The notes: a model not told the origin generated them from the sequence alone. Positions 53,393 through 63,653 are shown, numbered from the stretch's first letter. The stretch: 64,000 nucleotides of DNA from an uncultured Rikenellaceae bacterium (GCA_947038405.1 CAMQVY010000003.1:34815-98814), one strand, 5' to 3'. Made by a program: numbers and translations.

Positions 53393-55795
53393 ATGAAATT
53401 ACACTTGAAATTATTAACTATTGTAGTGGGGTTAAATCTGCTCTCTAGTTGTCAAAGTAATGAGTCTCGAGTATATAATGAAGGAATAAATATTATTCCT
53501 ATACCTGTAAGTTTAGAGGTAACATCTTCAGAGAGATTTTTGTTAGGAGCTAACACTTCTATATCTGTAAAATCTGATGAGGCGAAGATAATAGCAGCAT
53601 TTTTTGCATCTAAAATTAACAATGCAACGGGGTATAATATCTCTATTGTCGATAGTTCTACTACGGCACAAATAGAGTTATCTATTAACCCTAGTTTGGA
53701 TATGAAGTCTGAGAGTTACACTTTGACTGTGACTCCAAAGGGGGTATCTGTTGTTGGTAAAGATGCGGCGGGTCTGTTCTATGGTATGCAGTCATTTATG
53801 CAGTTGTTGCCAGCTGAAATTGAGAGTTCAGAGAAGATTTCAAATATTGAGTGGAGTGCGTTGTGTGTTGAGGTTAAAGACTCTCCAAGATTTGATTATA
53901 GAGGGGTGATGCTTGATGTATGTCGTCACTTTATGCCTGTTGAGTTTATTAAAAAACAGCTTGATGTGATGGCAATGTTTAAGATCAACCGTATGCACTG
54001 GCACTTAACCGAGGATCAAGCGTGGAGAATTGAGATAAAGAAATATCCACTTTTGACTGAGATAGGTTCTAAGCGTATTGAGGGTGAGGGTCATGAATAT
54101 GGTGGATTCTACACTCAAGAGCAGGTGAAAGATATTGTTGCTTATGCAGCAGAGAGACAAATCACTATTGTTCCTGAATTTGAACTTCCGGGGCATGAAT
54201 TAGCAGCGATATCTGCTTATCCTGAGTTATCTTGTAAGGGTGAGCCGACTACTCCGAGAATCGTTTGGGGTGTTGAAGATGTTGTAATGTGTCCTGGAAA
54301 AGAGAGTACTTTTGAGTTCTTAGAGGATGTAATCGCAGAGATGGTACCTCTATTCCCTGGTGAGTATTTCCACATTGGTGGTGATGAGTGTCCTAAGAGT
54401 AGCTGGACAAAGTGCCCACTCTGCCAGAAACGTATAAAGGAGGAGAAGTTGACAACAAAAGATGGTCATTCGTCTGAGGAGAGACTTCAAAGTTATGTTA
54501 TACGTAGGATTGATAAAGTACTAGAGAGCCATAATAAAAAGTTAATTGGTTGGGATGAAATTCTTGAAGGAGGACTATCTCCTAACGCATCTGTCATGTC
54601 TTGGAGAGGTGAAAGTGGTGGTATTGCTGCGGCTAATATGGGCCATAGTGTTGTAATGACTCCCGCTTCCGGAGGTCTATACATTGATCATTACCAAGGA
54701 GACTCTAAAGTTGAGCCTGTAGCTATTGGTGGATATTCTACTCTCGAAAAGTTATACAGCTACAATCCAACACCTAAAGAGTTGGTTGAGACGGGTAAGG
54801 AGCATTTTGTAATGGGTGTACAGGCTAATTTATGGACAGAGTATATGTACACAACAGACCTTATGGAGTATAAATTGTATCCACGTGTTTTAGCTCTTGC
54901 TGAGGTTGCATGGTCACCTCTTGATAGAAAAGATTTTAAAGAGTTTTCTCGTAGAGTGAATAACGCATATGTTCGTATGGATTTTCACGATATAAACTAC
55001 CATATTCCTCAGCCTGAGCAACCTAATGGTTCTGTTAATTTTGTGGCATTTATAGACTCGACAGCTTTGGAATTTAAGACTACTCGTCCTATAAAGATGG
55101 TGTACACTCTTGATGGAGATGAGCCAACACCATCATCAGAGGAGTACTCTAAACCTATTGTAATAAAAGAGAGTGCGACGCTAAAAATTCGCTCTGTATT
55201 GCCTTCAGGTAAAATGAGCCCAACAAGAACGATTATAGTTGACAAGCAGGCATATACACCGTCAGTGGTTGTGGAGAGTCCTAAAGCAGGTCTGCTTACT
55301 CAGAGAAGAGAGGGTATGTTCTTGAGCAAAGAGGCGTTTGAAGCTGAAAAAGCTAAGAAGCTACCTGCGGATATCTCACCTATACGTGTTCTAAATAATT
55401 GGAGAGAGCTTGTTGTCCCTGGCACGAATGCAATGCGTAATATAAAGCAAGCGGTAACTGTTACTGTGGGATATATTGATATTCCTAAAGATGATGTTTA
55501 CTACTTCTACTCTAATAACGATGAGGTTTGGATTGGAGATAAACTTCTTGTAAATAATGATAAAGAGGTGAAGCGTTACTCTCGTAATGGAGGTTCAATA
55601 GCTCTAGCAAAAGGGTTGCATCCGATTACAGTTCTTTTTCTTGGTAATATTACTGGAGGCTGGCCATCTAATTGGGATAATGGAGGAGTATATGTTCGTA
55701 GTAGTAATGATACTAAGTATAAAATTATAACTTCAGAGCAGATGTTCCACGTACAACCCAAAGAAGAGGGTGGTATTTTAGATCAATTATTATAG
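53393..55795 (+). CDS. Beta-N-acetylhexosaminidase, GH20
   Basis: This enzyme removes terminal GlcNAc or GalNAc from glycans. The lipobox LLSSC (C20) makes it a lipoprotein. A GH20b N-terminal domain covers ~30-150, the catalytic barrel ~160-510, with the catalytic D331-E332 pair in HIGGDECPKS and WHLTEDQAWRIEIK before it. An FN3-like or chitobiase C-terminal domain follows (~545-620, TRPIKMVYTLDGDEPTPSS), then a PA14-like domain (~665-790). Length (800) is typical for the multi-domain Bacteroides forms. It is followed by a terminator. Confidence 0.93.
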   Translation: MKLHLKLLTIVVGLNLLSSCQSNESRVYNEGINIIPIPVSLEVTSSERFLLGANTSISVKSDEAKIIAAFFASKINNATGYNISIVDSSTTAQIELSINPSLDMKSESYTLTVTPKGVSVVGKDAAGLFYGMQSFMQLLPAEIESSEKISNIEWSALCVEVKDSPRFDYRGVMLDVCRHFMPVEFIKKQLDVMAMFKINRMHWHLTEDQAWRIEIKKYPLLTEIGSKRIEGEGHEYGGFYTQEQVKDIVAYAAERQITIVPEFELPGHELAAISAYPELSCKGEPTTPRIVWGVEDVVMCPGKESTFEFLEDVIAEMVPLFPGEYFHIGGDECPKSSWTKCPLCQKRIKEEKLTTKDGHSSEERLQSYVIRRIDKVLESHNKKLIGWDEILEGGLSPNASVMSWRGESGGIAAANMGHSVVMTPASGGLYIDHYQGDSKVEPVAIGGYSTLEKLYSYNPTPKELVETGKEHFVMGVQANLWTEYMYTTDLMEYKLYPRVLALAEVAWSPLDRKDFKEFSRRVNNAYVRMDFHDINYHIPQPEQPNGSVNFVAFIDSTALEFKTTRPIKMVYTLDGDEPTPSSEEYSKPIVIKESATLKIRSVLPSGKMSPTRTIIVDKQAYTPSVVVESPKAGLLTQRREGMFLSKEAFEAEKAKKLPADISPIRVLNNWRELVVPGTNAMRNIKQAVTVTVGYIDIPKDDVYYFYSNNDEVWIGDKLLVNNDKEVKRYSRNGGSIALAKGLHPITVLFLGNITGGWPSNWDNGGVYVRSSNDTKYKIITSEQMFHVQPKEEGGILDQLL

Positions 55796-55818
55796 AATCT
55801 AAAAACATAAATAAAAAC

Positions 55819-55852
55819 AAAAAGGTAAGTTTTCTGAAAACTTACCTTTTTT
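55819..55852 (+). terminator. Intrinsic terminator of the hexosaminidase gene
   Basis: AAAAAGGTAAGTTTT and its exact complement form a 15-base stem with a CTG loop and T-run. A -7-like box TACCTTTG (55855-55862) for the next gene starts right behind it. Confidence 0.8.
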
Positions 55853-55961
55853 GTTACCTTTGTAAAAATGATGAAAAAATTATTCACTAAGGTCATGTTG
55901 TACGTATGGTTTTTGTCTCATAAAACACTTTGATCTATGCCTCACAATCAAATAACATATA

Positions 55962-57599
55962 ATGAAAAAAATAACCTGGTTAGATATTAACTCTTCATAC
56001 TCTCACTCTTCTGCTGCATTACCTATTATTGAGGCGCAGCAGGTAAATCACACTTTTGATTTTGAGTGGAGTGTGGTTAATGCAACTTTAAAATCTGATA
56101 TTAGGGAACTAGTGGCTGATGTTGTGGAGCAAATGCCACAAATAATCGCCTATACATCGTGGCTATTTACTTGTGACATGATTCATCAGGTTCTTGCAAG
56201 GGTAAAGGCTATTATGCCCGATGTTATTGTTATTGGAGGAGGTCCAGAGTATTTAGGGGATAATAGAGAGTTTTTAAGTAGTCATAAATATATTGACTAT
56301 GTAGTTAGAGGTGAGGGTGAGGAGAGTTTTTACTCTCTAATAAAATATATTAGCTCTGATAAAAAAGATATTTGTAGTGTCGATGGTGTGTGTTACATGA
56401 CTCAGAATGGAGAGTACGTCGATAATTCAATCGCAAAAGTAATGAAGTTTTCTGAGCTAGAATTACCTGAAAATAGTCAATTTTTCGATTGGGATAAGCC
56501 TTTTGTGCAGTTAGAAACTACTAGAGGGTGTTTTAATAGTTGTGCTTTTTGTGTTAGTGGCAATGATAAACCTTTGAGAAGTCAATCTGTAGATCAGATA
56601 CGTAGTAGAATAGAGACGATTTCTCAACGTGGGATAAAAGATGTGAGAGTGTTGGATCGTACATTCAACTCAAATCCGAGAAGAGCAATTGATATGTTGA
56701 GGCTTTTTGGAGAGTATTCTCATATGAATTTTCATTTGGAACTTCACCCCGCATTGCTAACTAATGAGATTAGAGAGGAGATTCAAATTTTACCCGATGG
56801 GGTACTGCATATTGAGGCTGGAATTCAAAGTTTAGATGATAAAGTTCTATCTGCTTGTGGTCGACATGGAGAAAAAGATAGAGCATTAGATGGGTTAAGA
56901 TATTTGTGTGCTCTCTCTAATATAGAGACTCACGCAGACTTAATCGCAGGACTCCCTTTTTATACACTAGAACAGATATATAAAGATGTACGCACATTAT
57001 CTGAGATTGATGCTGGTGAGATACAATTGGAGTCGTTGAAACTTCTTCCAGGTACTGCAATGAGGCGTGATGCAGAGACATTAGGGATATTTTACTCTCC
57101 ATTGTCACCATATGAAGTGTTGGTTACTAAAGATATATCAATGATGGAACTTGCAGAGGCTATGGTATTGTCTCGTGTATTAGATTTTTACTATAATAAC
57201 TCAGCATGGAACTCTTTATTTCGGAGATTGATCTGTGAACAAGAGGAGTTTTTGAAAAGAATAACAGCATTTTTTATCGACAAAAAGTGTTATAATCAAC
57301 CATTGAGTCAAGAGAAGCAGGGCTTAATATTAGCACAATTTTTGAATCAAAATTATCATACATATTCAAGTGCTTTATCGATAGAGTGGATAAAAAATGG
57401 ATTATCGTTAAGGAAGATTCCGAATCAAGAGATTCACTCATCTCCGATTGTTGTTGATAGTAGAGTAGAGATGTTTTTTGGAGAGTACTCTGAGGGCATG
57501 AGAGTATATCACTTTACGGAAGGTGGCATAGTCTATGTGTTTGGCTTTGATCGAGGTAAAGAGCACTCTAAACCATTATTTTTTGGTGTAATAAAGTAG
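55962..57599 (+). CDS. B12-binding-domain radical SAM protein
   Basis: The N-terminal ~140 residues resemble a cobalamin-binding Rossmann fold (WLFTCDMIHQVL, VIGGGPEYLGD, YVVRGEGEESFYSL). The radical SAM core follows, with its iron-sulfur ligands C190-x3-C194-x2-C197 (GCFNSCAFC). The usual GGQIQLES-like (AGEIQLESLKLLPGT) and IETHADLIAGLP stretches are present. The C-terminal ~180 residues contain a DUF4080-like part. Length is 545. Such proteins are often methyltransferases or ring-contracting enzymes; the substrate is not known. It is monocistronic, with a ~100-base leader. Confidence 0.85.
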   Translation: MKKITWLDINSSYSHSSAALPIIEAQQVNHTFDFEWSVVNATLKSDIRELVADVVEQMPQIIAYTSWLFTCDMIHQVLARVKAIMPDVIVIGGGPEYLGDNREFLSSHKYIDYVVRGEGEESFYSLIKYISSDKKDICSVDGVCYMTQNGEYVDNSIAKVMKFSELELPENSQFFDWDKPFVQLETTRGCFNSCAFCVSGNDKPLRSQSVDQIRSRIETISQRGIKDVRVLDRTFNSNPRRAIDMLRLFGEYSHMNFHLELHPALLTNEIREEIQILPDGVLHIEAGIQSLDDKVLSACGRHGEKDRALDGLRYLCALSNIETHADLIAGLPFYTLEQIYKDVRTLSEIDAGEIQLESLKLLPGTAMRRDAETLGIFYSPLSPYEVLVTKDISMMELAEAMVLSRVLDFYYNNSAWNSLFRRLICEQEEFLKRITAFFIDKKCYNQPLSQEKQGLILAQFLNQNYHTYSSALSIEWIKNGLSLRKIPNQEIHSSPIVVDSRVEMFFGEYSEGMRVYHFTEGGIVYVFGFDRGKEHSKPLFFGVIK

Positions 57600-57617
57600 T
57601 ATTATATAACTGGATAT

Positions 57618-57657
57618 AAAAAAAACGTCGGAGATTTAATTCTCTGACGTTTTTTTA
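57618..57657. terminator. Bidirectional terminator
   Basis: A-run, CGTCGGAGA, 6-base loop, TCTCTGACG (one G-T pair) and T-run. It lies between the radical SAM gene and the convergent hydrolase gene. Confidence 0.8.
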
Positions 57658-57740
57658 TACCTAGTAATTTAAAATAGTGGCTGGAAAATATTTACATACA
57701 AAATAATGAGATGAAATATAATCAGTTTATTTATTTCCCT

Positions 57741-58538
57741 TTATTGAGCTTGAATAAAAGCGTGAATAGTCTCTGCAACTAGCTCTTTCTCCTCAATTAA
57801 ACCCATGTGTCCAGAGTTCTCTAGCCAAACAACTTCTGCTTGAGGTTGGTTTTTTGCTATTTCAAGCGCAATCTCTTCAGGGATGTAGTCGTCCAATTTG
57901 CCGAATATAAATAATTCAGGCTTGTTTAGCTTTAACATCACATCATTCTTGTCACTCCTTGCAGCCATTCCCCTTAGAATAGCAAGAGCACCCTCAGGTT
58001 CAGTCATTATTATTTGATCAGATAGATTGTTAATCTGATTTTTGAATCTAACTCTATTTTTCTCAGCAAACCCTAATGATGGAGTTAATTTTGCTAACAA
58101 ATCTTTCTTGCCAGATATAATTAGCTCTATTTCTCGCTCTCTATGGCTCTTTTTAAGCTCTGTATCAGAGTTTGGAGCAGAGTGTAGAAGTATTAAGCTA
58201 TCAAGCATATCTGGATGTCTCTCTGCAAATGCTAACGCTACATATCCGCCCATAGAGTGACCGACAATAGTTCCACTACTTGCACCAAGTTCGTTCATTA
58301 CTCCCGCAACTACGTCGGCTAAAAACTCCATTGTGTGGACTTCGCCCTTAACTTCAGAGATGCCATGTCCTGGAATATCTAATGAGATAACTCTGTAATT
58401 ATCTCTTAAAAGTATGGTTAAATCCTCCCAAATATCTAAAGACTCAAAGTACCCATGTAAAAGAACAATAACTTTATCCCCTTTTTGAGTGTCGCTAATT
58501 CGTGTGGCACAACCATGTGCTAATAAAAACTTTTCCAT
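57741..58538 (-). CDS. Alpha/beta-fold hydrolase
   Basis: The 265 residues have a GHSMGG nucleophile elbow with S95, the oxyanion HGYFES motif, and a C-terminal SGHMGLIE histidine. It is cytoplasmic, with a lid region near 130-190. The helicase gene is transcribed 5 bases before it, so the two are probably co-transcribed. The substrate cannot be predicted. Confidence 0.85.
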   Translation of the reverse strand: MEKFLLAHGCATRISDTQKGDKVIVLLHGYFESLDIWEDLTILLRDNYRVISLDIPGHGISEVKGEVHTMEFLADVVAGVMNELGASSGTIVGHSMGGYVALAFAERHPDMLDSLILLHSAPNSDTELKKSHREREIELIISGKKDLLAKLTPSLGFAEKNRVRFKNQINNLSDQIIMTEPEGALAILRGMAARSDKNDVMLKLNKPELFIFGKLDDYIPEEIALEIAKNQPQAEVVWLENSGHMGLIEEKELVAETIHAFIQAQ

Positions 58539-58543
58539 TCTTA

Positions 58544-59821
58544 TTATTGTGGTTTTTCAGTTTTATTTACCTGCTTCTTAAATGGTTTTTTGCCAAAAGA
58601 TGGTTTCCCACCCTTTTTGTTTCCATATGAAGAGTTGTTTCCACGTCCCATTCTACCATTTTTAGCTGGCTCATAAGCTGGAACTTCTCCAAATTTTGGA
58701 TCAATAGGTGTTTTTGTTATCTCTTTCTCTAGGAATTTCTCTATCTGAGAGAAATCTCGTTGCTCTTCAACGGAAACAAAAGTAATAGCCATTCCACCTC
58801 CATTTGTTCCACGTGCAGTACGACCAATACGGTGTACATAATCCTCTGGATCGTGCGGGATGTCATAGTTTATAACTAATGATATGTCGTTTATGTCAAT
58901 TCCTCTGGCTACAACATCTGTTGCAACTAGAATATCAATACGTCCATTTTTAAACTCTTTCATCACCTCTTCACGTCGTGATTGCTCTAAATCAGAGTGC
59001 ATCGCATCAGCATTAAATTTCATGCGTTTTAGTGTTGCGGTCAACTCTTTTACTTTCTGTTTTGACGATGAGAAAATGATAACACGTTGACTTTTACTCT
59101 CTATGAATAGATTCTCTAAAATGCGCAATTTCTGTGATTCATAGCAGATAAAAGCAGATTGAATAATACTTTCTGGTGGGCGAGAAATCGCAATTTTCAC
59201 CTCCTCAGGATTCTTTAGAATAGTATCAGCTAGTGTGCGGATTTTCGGAGGCATAGTAGCTGAGAACATTATCGTTTGACAAGTTGCTGGCAATTGTTTC
59301 TGCATAAGCATTATGTCGTCATAGAATCCCATATCTAGCATACGATCGGCCTCATCAAGTACAAAGAACGATACTTGAGAAAGATTGACCATACCCATCT
59401 TAATGTATGATAGTAGGCGACCTGGAGTTGCAATAACAATATCTGCACCCATCTCTAAGCCTTTTCGTTGTTGCTCCCAAGTCTCACCATTTGTTCCTCC
59501 ATAAACTGCCACAGCAGATACTGGAATAAAATATGTGAAGCCCTCTATTTGTTGATCTATTTGTTGAGCAAGTTCACGCGTAGGAACCATAATTACTGCA
59601 TTAGTTGCGTTGGCAGGGTGTAGACCCTTACTCAACTCATTAATGACTGGCAGTACGTATGCAGCTGTTTTTCCTGTTCCTGTCTGTGCACAAGCAATAA
59701 TATCTTTTCCTTCTAAAATTACTGGAATTGTAAGCTCCTGAACAGGAGTTGTTTCCAGAAAATTCATAGCTTCAAGTCCGTCTAATACGCACTCTTCAAG
59801 CTTCATTTCGTTAAATTTCAT
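58544..59821 (-). CDS. DEAD-box RNA helicase, RhlE-like
   Basis: The 425 residues carry all the DEAD-box motifs: Q motif (TTPVQELTIPVILEGKD), Walker A AQTGTGKT (45-52), DEAD near residue 155, SAT, ATDVVARGID and HRIGRTAR. A basic, Gly/Asn/Lys-rich tail (~380-425) resembles RhlE. It unwinds RNA duplexes, often in ribosome assembly or mRNA decay. A -7-like box lies upstream (reverse complement of TACCTTTG, 59847-59854). Confidence 0.93.
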   Translation of the reverse strand: MKFNEMKLEECVLDGLEAMNFLETTPVQELTIPVILEGKDIIACAQTGTGKTAAYVLPVINELSKGLHPANATNAVIMVPTRELAQQIDQQIEGFTYFIPVSAVAVYGGTNGETWEQQRKGLEMGADIVIATPGRLLSYIKMGMVNLSQVSFFVLDEADRMLDMGFYDDIMLMQKQLPATCQTIMFSATMPPKIRTLADTILKNPEEVKIAISRPPESIIQSAFICYESQKLRILENLFIESKSQRVIIFSSSKQKVKELTATLKRMKFNADAMHSDLEQSRREEVMKEFKNGRIDILVATDVVARGIDINDISLVINYDIPHDPEDYVHRIGRTARGTNGGGMAITFVSVEEQRDFSQIEKFLEKEITKTPIDPKFGEVPAYEPAKNGRMGRGNNSSYGNKKGGKPSFGKKPFKKQVNKTEKPQ

Positions 59822-59924
59822 TCGTAGTTTATAAATTTTATGTATGCAAAGGTAATGATAATTAACTAAATATAATCGCCATTCGCTATTATGAGCATTT
59901 AAATAGGTAGCCTACCTATTTTTT

Positions 59925-60122
59925 TTAGGCGTTTTTCGTTAATATTTTATTTACATCTTTCTCTGCCTTGAGTAACTTACTTTTACATATAGTTATTAAA
60001 TCGGTAGCTTTTTTTACCTCTACGGCTAATGAATCAATATCAAATTTTTCATTATTGAATTTATGTAAAATCTCCTCTATTTGTGCCATTGCTTCGCTGT
60101 AAGTAACATTTTCCTTTGCCAT
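59925..60122 (-). CDS. xseB: Exodeoxyribonuclease VII small subunit
   Basis: A 65-residue helical protein with the family pattern TYSEAMAQIEEILHKF and LAVEVKKATDLITICKSKL. It partners the large subunit, whose gene ends 12 bases before it in the direction of transcription. Confidence 0.9.
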   Translation of the reverse strand: MAKENVTYSEAMAQIEEILHKFNNEKFDIDSLAVEVKKATDLITICKSKLLKAEKDVNKILTKNA

Positions 60123-60134
60123 GTTTGTGATATT

Positions 60135-61448
60135 TTAATTGTTAATTTTTGTAATTTTTGCGTTAATGCTACCTTTAGATAGTGTGATGTTGACCTCTGA
60201 TCCGACATCAATACCGTTTGAATCTTTTACTGCTTTGCCTTTCTGTGATACGATAGCAAATCCAAGGGATAAAATAGACTCTGGACGGCGACTGTCAATA
60301 AGATTTACGCAATTATTGACTCTATTTTGCTCTCTATTTAGAATCAATTTACTCTTGTGCGATAGAGATTCAGAAAGGAATTCAACCCTATTAAGGCGTG
60401 TCATAATAAGGTTGTCACTCATACGTTTTATATCTCCAGTGAGAGATGCGAGTTTAACTTCAACTTTTCGAGTAAGATCACTATAGGTGCTATGTATTAA
60501 GTGTGCATTGTTGTTAAGCTGTTGTTTATTTATGTCTAGAATGTATTTTGTCTTCTCGCTTAGTAACCTCTCCCTATCTATAAGTGTCTCATATAAATCA
60601 GATATTGACTCAACTAAGTATGTCGCAACAGCAGTTGGTGTTTTTAATGAGAGCGCTGCCACGAGGTCAGCAACACTTTGGTCTTTGTCGTGTCCAATAC
60701 CTGCAATGATTGGTAGTGGCATCTGTGCAAGATGAGAGCAAAGTCTGTATGAGTTGAAGCAAGCAAGATCACTCTGAGAGCCTCCTCCGCGGATTAGTAC
60801 CAGAGCATCAAACTCCTCTTCAGAATTAACGATCAATTCTAGTGCTCCAATAATTGACTCTTCAGCTCCATTACCCTGCATAAAGGCATCAAAAAGTGAG
60901 ATGTCAAACTTGAAGATAGAGCTATCAATCTCCATCATAAAGTCTTGGTATCCCGCAGCATTTCGAGACGAAACAACTGCTATTTTCTGTAGCTTGTACG
61001 GCAGTTCAAGAGATTGGTTCATGTCATATATACCATCTGCTTTAAGTTGTTGTATGGTCTTCTGCTTCTCTCTCTCCATATCACCTAAAGTATATCTAGG
61101 ATCGATATCGCTGACTACCAACGAAAGCCCATAAAGCTCGTGGTAGTTTACAACTACTTTCACGAGTACTTGCATTCCAATCGCTAAATCACTGCCCGTT
61201 GAGCTACTGAAATATGAGCTAAGAGCAAAATAGGAACTCTTCCAAATCACTGCATTTACCTTCGCTTTTGGAACTTGATTTTTACCACCCTTCTCAACTA
61301 GTTCAAGATAACAATGACCAGAGTAGTTCACCTTGATTTCACTAACCTCTGCACAAATCCAAATTGGAAATGGGATACAGTTATTAATACCATCTTTTAT
61401 CCTTGATTGTAGCTGCGAAAGTGTTATATGTTTAGTCTCTTGTGTCAT
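60135..61448 (-). CDS. xseA: Exodeoxyribonuclease VII large subunit
   Basis: XseA digests single-stranded DNA with XseB. The 437 residues have an N-terminal OB-fold (~5-110, IWICAEVSEIKVNYSGHCYLELVE). The catalytic region follows, with VSSRNAAGYQDF, VLIRGGGSQSDL and GIGHDKDQSVADLVA, and the long C-terminal coiled coil runs from ~275. Length is normal. xseB follows in the same operon. It is divergent from prfA, with facing -7-like boxes at 61569-61576 and 61589-61596. Confidence 0.94.
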   Translation of the reverse strand: MTQETKHITLSQLQSRIKDGINNCIPFPIWICAEVSEIKVNYSGHCYLELVEKGGKNQVPKAKVNAVIWKSSYFALSSYFSSSTGSDLAIGMQVLVKVVVNYHELYGLSLVVSDIDPRYTLGDMEREKQKTIQQLKADGIYDMNQSLELPYKLQKIAVVSSRNAAGYQDFMMEIDSSIFKFDISLFDAFMQGNGAEESIIGALELIVNSEEEFDALVLIRGGGSQSDLACFNSYRLCSHLAQMPLPIIAGIGHDKDQSVADLVAALSLKTPTAVATYLVESISDLYETLIDRERLLSEKTKYILDINKQQLNNNAHLIHSTYSDLTRKVEVKLASLTGDIKRMSDNLIMTRLNRVEFLSESLSHKSKLILNREQNRVNNCVNLIDSRRPESILSLGFAIVSQKGKAVKDSNGIDVGSEVNITLSKGSINAKITKINN

Positions 61449-61588
61449 TTTATTTGTGTCAATTAATCGCTTGTCTAATTTTTATATGTTGCTAACCCAT
61501 TGGATCAGTTATCTCAAATTCAATGCTACAATAATAGCTCGGATCGAAATTTAGACAGCTTGTAAAGACAAAAGTATAAAATTTTATT

Positions 61589-61596
61589 TATCTTTG
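61589..61596 (+). promoter_or_regulatory. Probable -7 box of prfA
   Basis: TATCTTTG, 26 bases before the prfA start; the -33 box is not clear. A minus-strand box (TACTTTTG on that strand, 61569-61576) for xseA lies just beside it. Confidence 0.45.
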
Positions 61597-61622
61597 CGTT
61601 TAAAATCATAGCAATAGATATA

Positions 61623-62708
61623 ATGTCAGAGAACTCAATATTAACCAGATTAGATGGTTTAAAGTTAAAATACGAAGAGATTGGTCAGAAAATGACTGAT
61701 CCAGAGGTGATTATGGATATTAAGAGATTCATATCACTTAATAAAGAATACAAAGAGCTACAACCTATTATCGAAACTAGTGATCAGTTTCGTACTGCAA
61801 TGGCTAACCTTAAAGAGGCAAAGGATATTTTTTCTACAGAAAAAGATGACGAAATGAAGGAGATGGCGCGAGATGAAATCTCAATGCTTGAGCCTCTAGT
61901 CATTAAGTTAGAAGAGCATATTAAAGTATTACTTATCCCAAAAGATCCTCAGGATGACAAAAATGCAATTCTTGAGATTCGTGGTGGTACTGGAGGTGAT
62001 GAGGCTGCAATATTTGCTGGAGACCTGTATCGTATGTATATCAAATACATTGAAAATAGAGGTTGGAAGTATGAGATAAATAATATTAGTGAGGGAACTT
62101 CTGGTGGATTCAAAGAGGTTGTTGTCAAGGTTATTGGACATGGTGTTTATGGTGTATTAAAGTATGAGTCTGGAGTTCACCGTGTTCAACGTGTTCCTCA
62201 AACTGAAACTCAAGGACGTGTACACACATCTGCTGCATCTGTAGCTGTACTTCCTGAAGCTGAAGAGTTTGATGTTGACGTAAATATGGGCGATATCCGT
62301 AAGGATACTTATTGCTCTTCAGGTCCTGGTGGACAGTCGGTGAATACAACATATTCTGCGGTGAGATTAACTCACATACCTACTGGTATTGTAGTACAGT
62401 GTCAGGATCAGAAATCACAGCTTAAAAACTTTGATAAGGCGTTTGAAGAGTTACGTACTCGTATCTTCAACCTTGAGTATCAAAAGTATATTGATGAGAT
62501 TGCAGGAAAACGTAAAACGATGGTATCTACGGGAGATAGAAGTGCTAAAATTAGAACTTATAACTATCCACAAGGTCGTATTACTGACCATAGAATAAAC
62601 TATACAATATACAACTTATCTGCATTTATGGATGGTAATATTCAAGATTGTATTGACCATTTAGTTGTTGCTGAGAATTCAGAGCGTTTGAAAGAGAGTG
62701 AATTGTAG
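61623..62708 (+). CDS. prfA: Peptide chain release factor 1
   Basis: RF1 ends translation at UAA and UAG. The 361 residues show the peptidyl-tRNA hydrolysis motif G236-G237-Q238 (SSGPGGQSVNTT), the domain-2 region with PQTETQGRVHTSAASVAV and the NYPQGRITDHRI C-terminus. The tripeptide anticodon region near 180-190 reads IPHTETQ-like (VPQTETQ). Its Gln is the target of PrmC encoded at 10.9 kb. pyrF follows 25 bases later. Confidence 0.96.
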   Translation: MSENSILTRLDGLKLKYEEIGQKMTDPEVIMDIKRFISLNKEYKELQPIIETSDQFRTAMANLKEAKDIFSTEKDDEMKEMARDEISMLEPLVIKLEEHIKVLLIPKDPQDDKNAILEIRGGTGGDEAAIFAGDLYRMYIKYIENRGWKYEINNISEGTSGGFKEVVVKVIGHGVYGVLKYESGVHRVQRVPQTETQGRVHTSAASVAVLPEAEEFDVDVNMGDIRKDTYCSSGPGGQSVNTTYSAVRLTHIPTGIVVQCQDQKSQLKNFDKAFEELRTRIFNLEYQKYIDEIAGKRKTMVSTGDRSAKIRTYNYPQGRITDHRINYTIYNLSAFMDGNIQDCIDHLVVAENSERLKESEL

Positions 62709-62733
62709 TATTATATTTTAAAGAGATATTATT

Positions 62734-63558
62734 ATGAATAAAGAGCAGTTATTTGAGGCTATTAAGGCCAAGCAGAGTTTTTTGTGTGTTGGGCTTGATA
62801 CTGATATAAATATGACTCCAGATTGTCTAAAAGGTAGTGATGATCCTCAATTTGAGTTTAATAAAGCTATTATCGATGCTACGGCGCCATATGCGGTGTG
62901 TTATAAGCCAAATTTAGCCTTTTATGAAGAGAATGGTGTAAAAGGTTGGGCAAGTTTCGAGAAGAGTTGTAGGTACATTAGAGACAACTATCCTGATATC
63001 TTTATAATTGCTGATGCTAAGCGTGGAGATATTGGTAATACTTCTATGATGTATGCTAGAGCTTTCTTTGATGCAAACTTGGTAGATGCGGTAACTTTAG
63101 CTCCATATATGGGGCGTGATACTGTTGCTCCATTTTTGGAGTACAAAGGTAAATGGTCAGTAATTCTTGCTCTTACTTCAAATGCTAGTGCAGCGGATTT
63201 TGAGATGCAACCTTTAGCAAATGGTAAGCGTGTTTTTGAAGAGGTGTTAGAGCGCTCGAAAGAGTGGGGTAGTGATGAGAATACTATGTATGTTGTTGGA
63301 GCAACAAAAGCATCGATGCTTAAAGGTGTTAGAGACATTGTCCCTAACCACTTTTTACTAGTCCCTGGCGTTGGTGCACAAGGAGGTAGCTTGAAAGAGG
63401 TTGCTATTAATGGAATGAATGCTCAGTGTGGTTTGTTAGTTAACTCTTCAAGAGGTATTATATACGCTGATAAGAGCGATCAATTTGCTGTTGTGGCTGA
63501 AGCGAAAGCTAAAGAGATGCAAATTGAGATGAGTGAGCTATTAAATAAGTATTTGTAA
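62734..63558 (+). CDS. pyrF: Orotidine-5'-phosphate decarboxylase, type 2
   Basis: PyrF makes UMP, the last step of pyrimidine synthesis. The 274 residues have the catalytic D94-x-K96-x2-D99 in [11 protein letters not shown] and [11 protein letters not shown] as the phosphate loop. Length matches the type 2 (longer) form. It is co-transcribed with prfA, and its stop codon lies in the 5' arm of a short hairpin. Confidence 0.94.
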   Translation: MNKEQLFEAIKAKQSFLCVGLDTDINMTPDCLKGSDDPQFEFNKAIIDATAPYAVCYKPNLAFYEENGVKGWASFEKSCRYIRDNYPDIFIIADAKRGDIGNTSMMYARAFFDANLVDAVTLAPYMGRDTVAPFLEYKGKWSVILALTSNASAADFEMQPLANGKRVFEEVLERSKEWGSDENTMYVVGATKASMLKGVRDIVPNHFLLVPGVGAQGGSLKEVAINGMNAQCGLLVNSSRGIIYADKSDQFAVVAEAKAKEMQIEMSELLNKYL

Positions 63559-63578
63559 AAGCTTGATAATAAGCTTTT
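63557..63578 (+). terminator. Weak terminator of prfA-pyrF
   Basis: AAAAGCTT, a 6-base loop and AAGCTTTT. The stem has 8 pairs and includes part of the pyrF stop codon. Confidence 0.5.
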
Positions 63579-63621
63579 AATAGATTAAAATGAATTATTT
63601 GCAGTTTTTTATCTATAAAAG

Positions 63622-63653
63622 TTTGGAATTAATAAATAAATCCCCTACTTTTG
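63622..63653 (+). promoter_or_regulatory. Bacteroidota-type promoter of tRNA-Ser
   Basis: TTTG at 63622-63625, a 20-base spacer and TACTTTTG at 63646-63653; transcription would begin about 13 bases before the tRNA. Confidence 0.7.

Noticed and set aside
59901..59921. Inverted repeat AAATAGGTAG-C-CTACCTATTT as terminator of xseBA
   Set aside because: The T-run lies on the plus strand, which has no gene upstream, and the loop is too small without unpairing; it may be chance or an operator.
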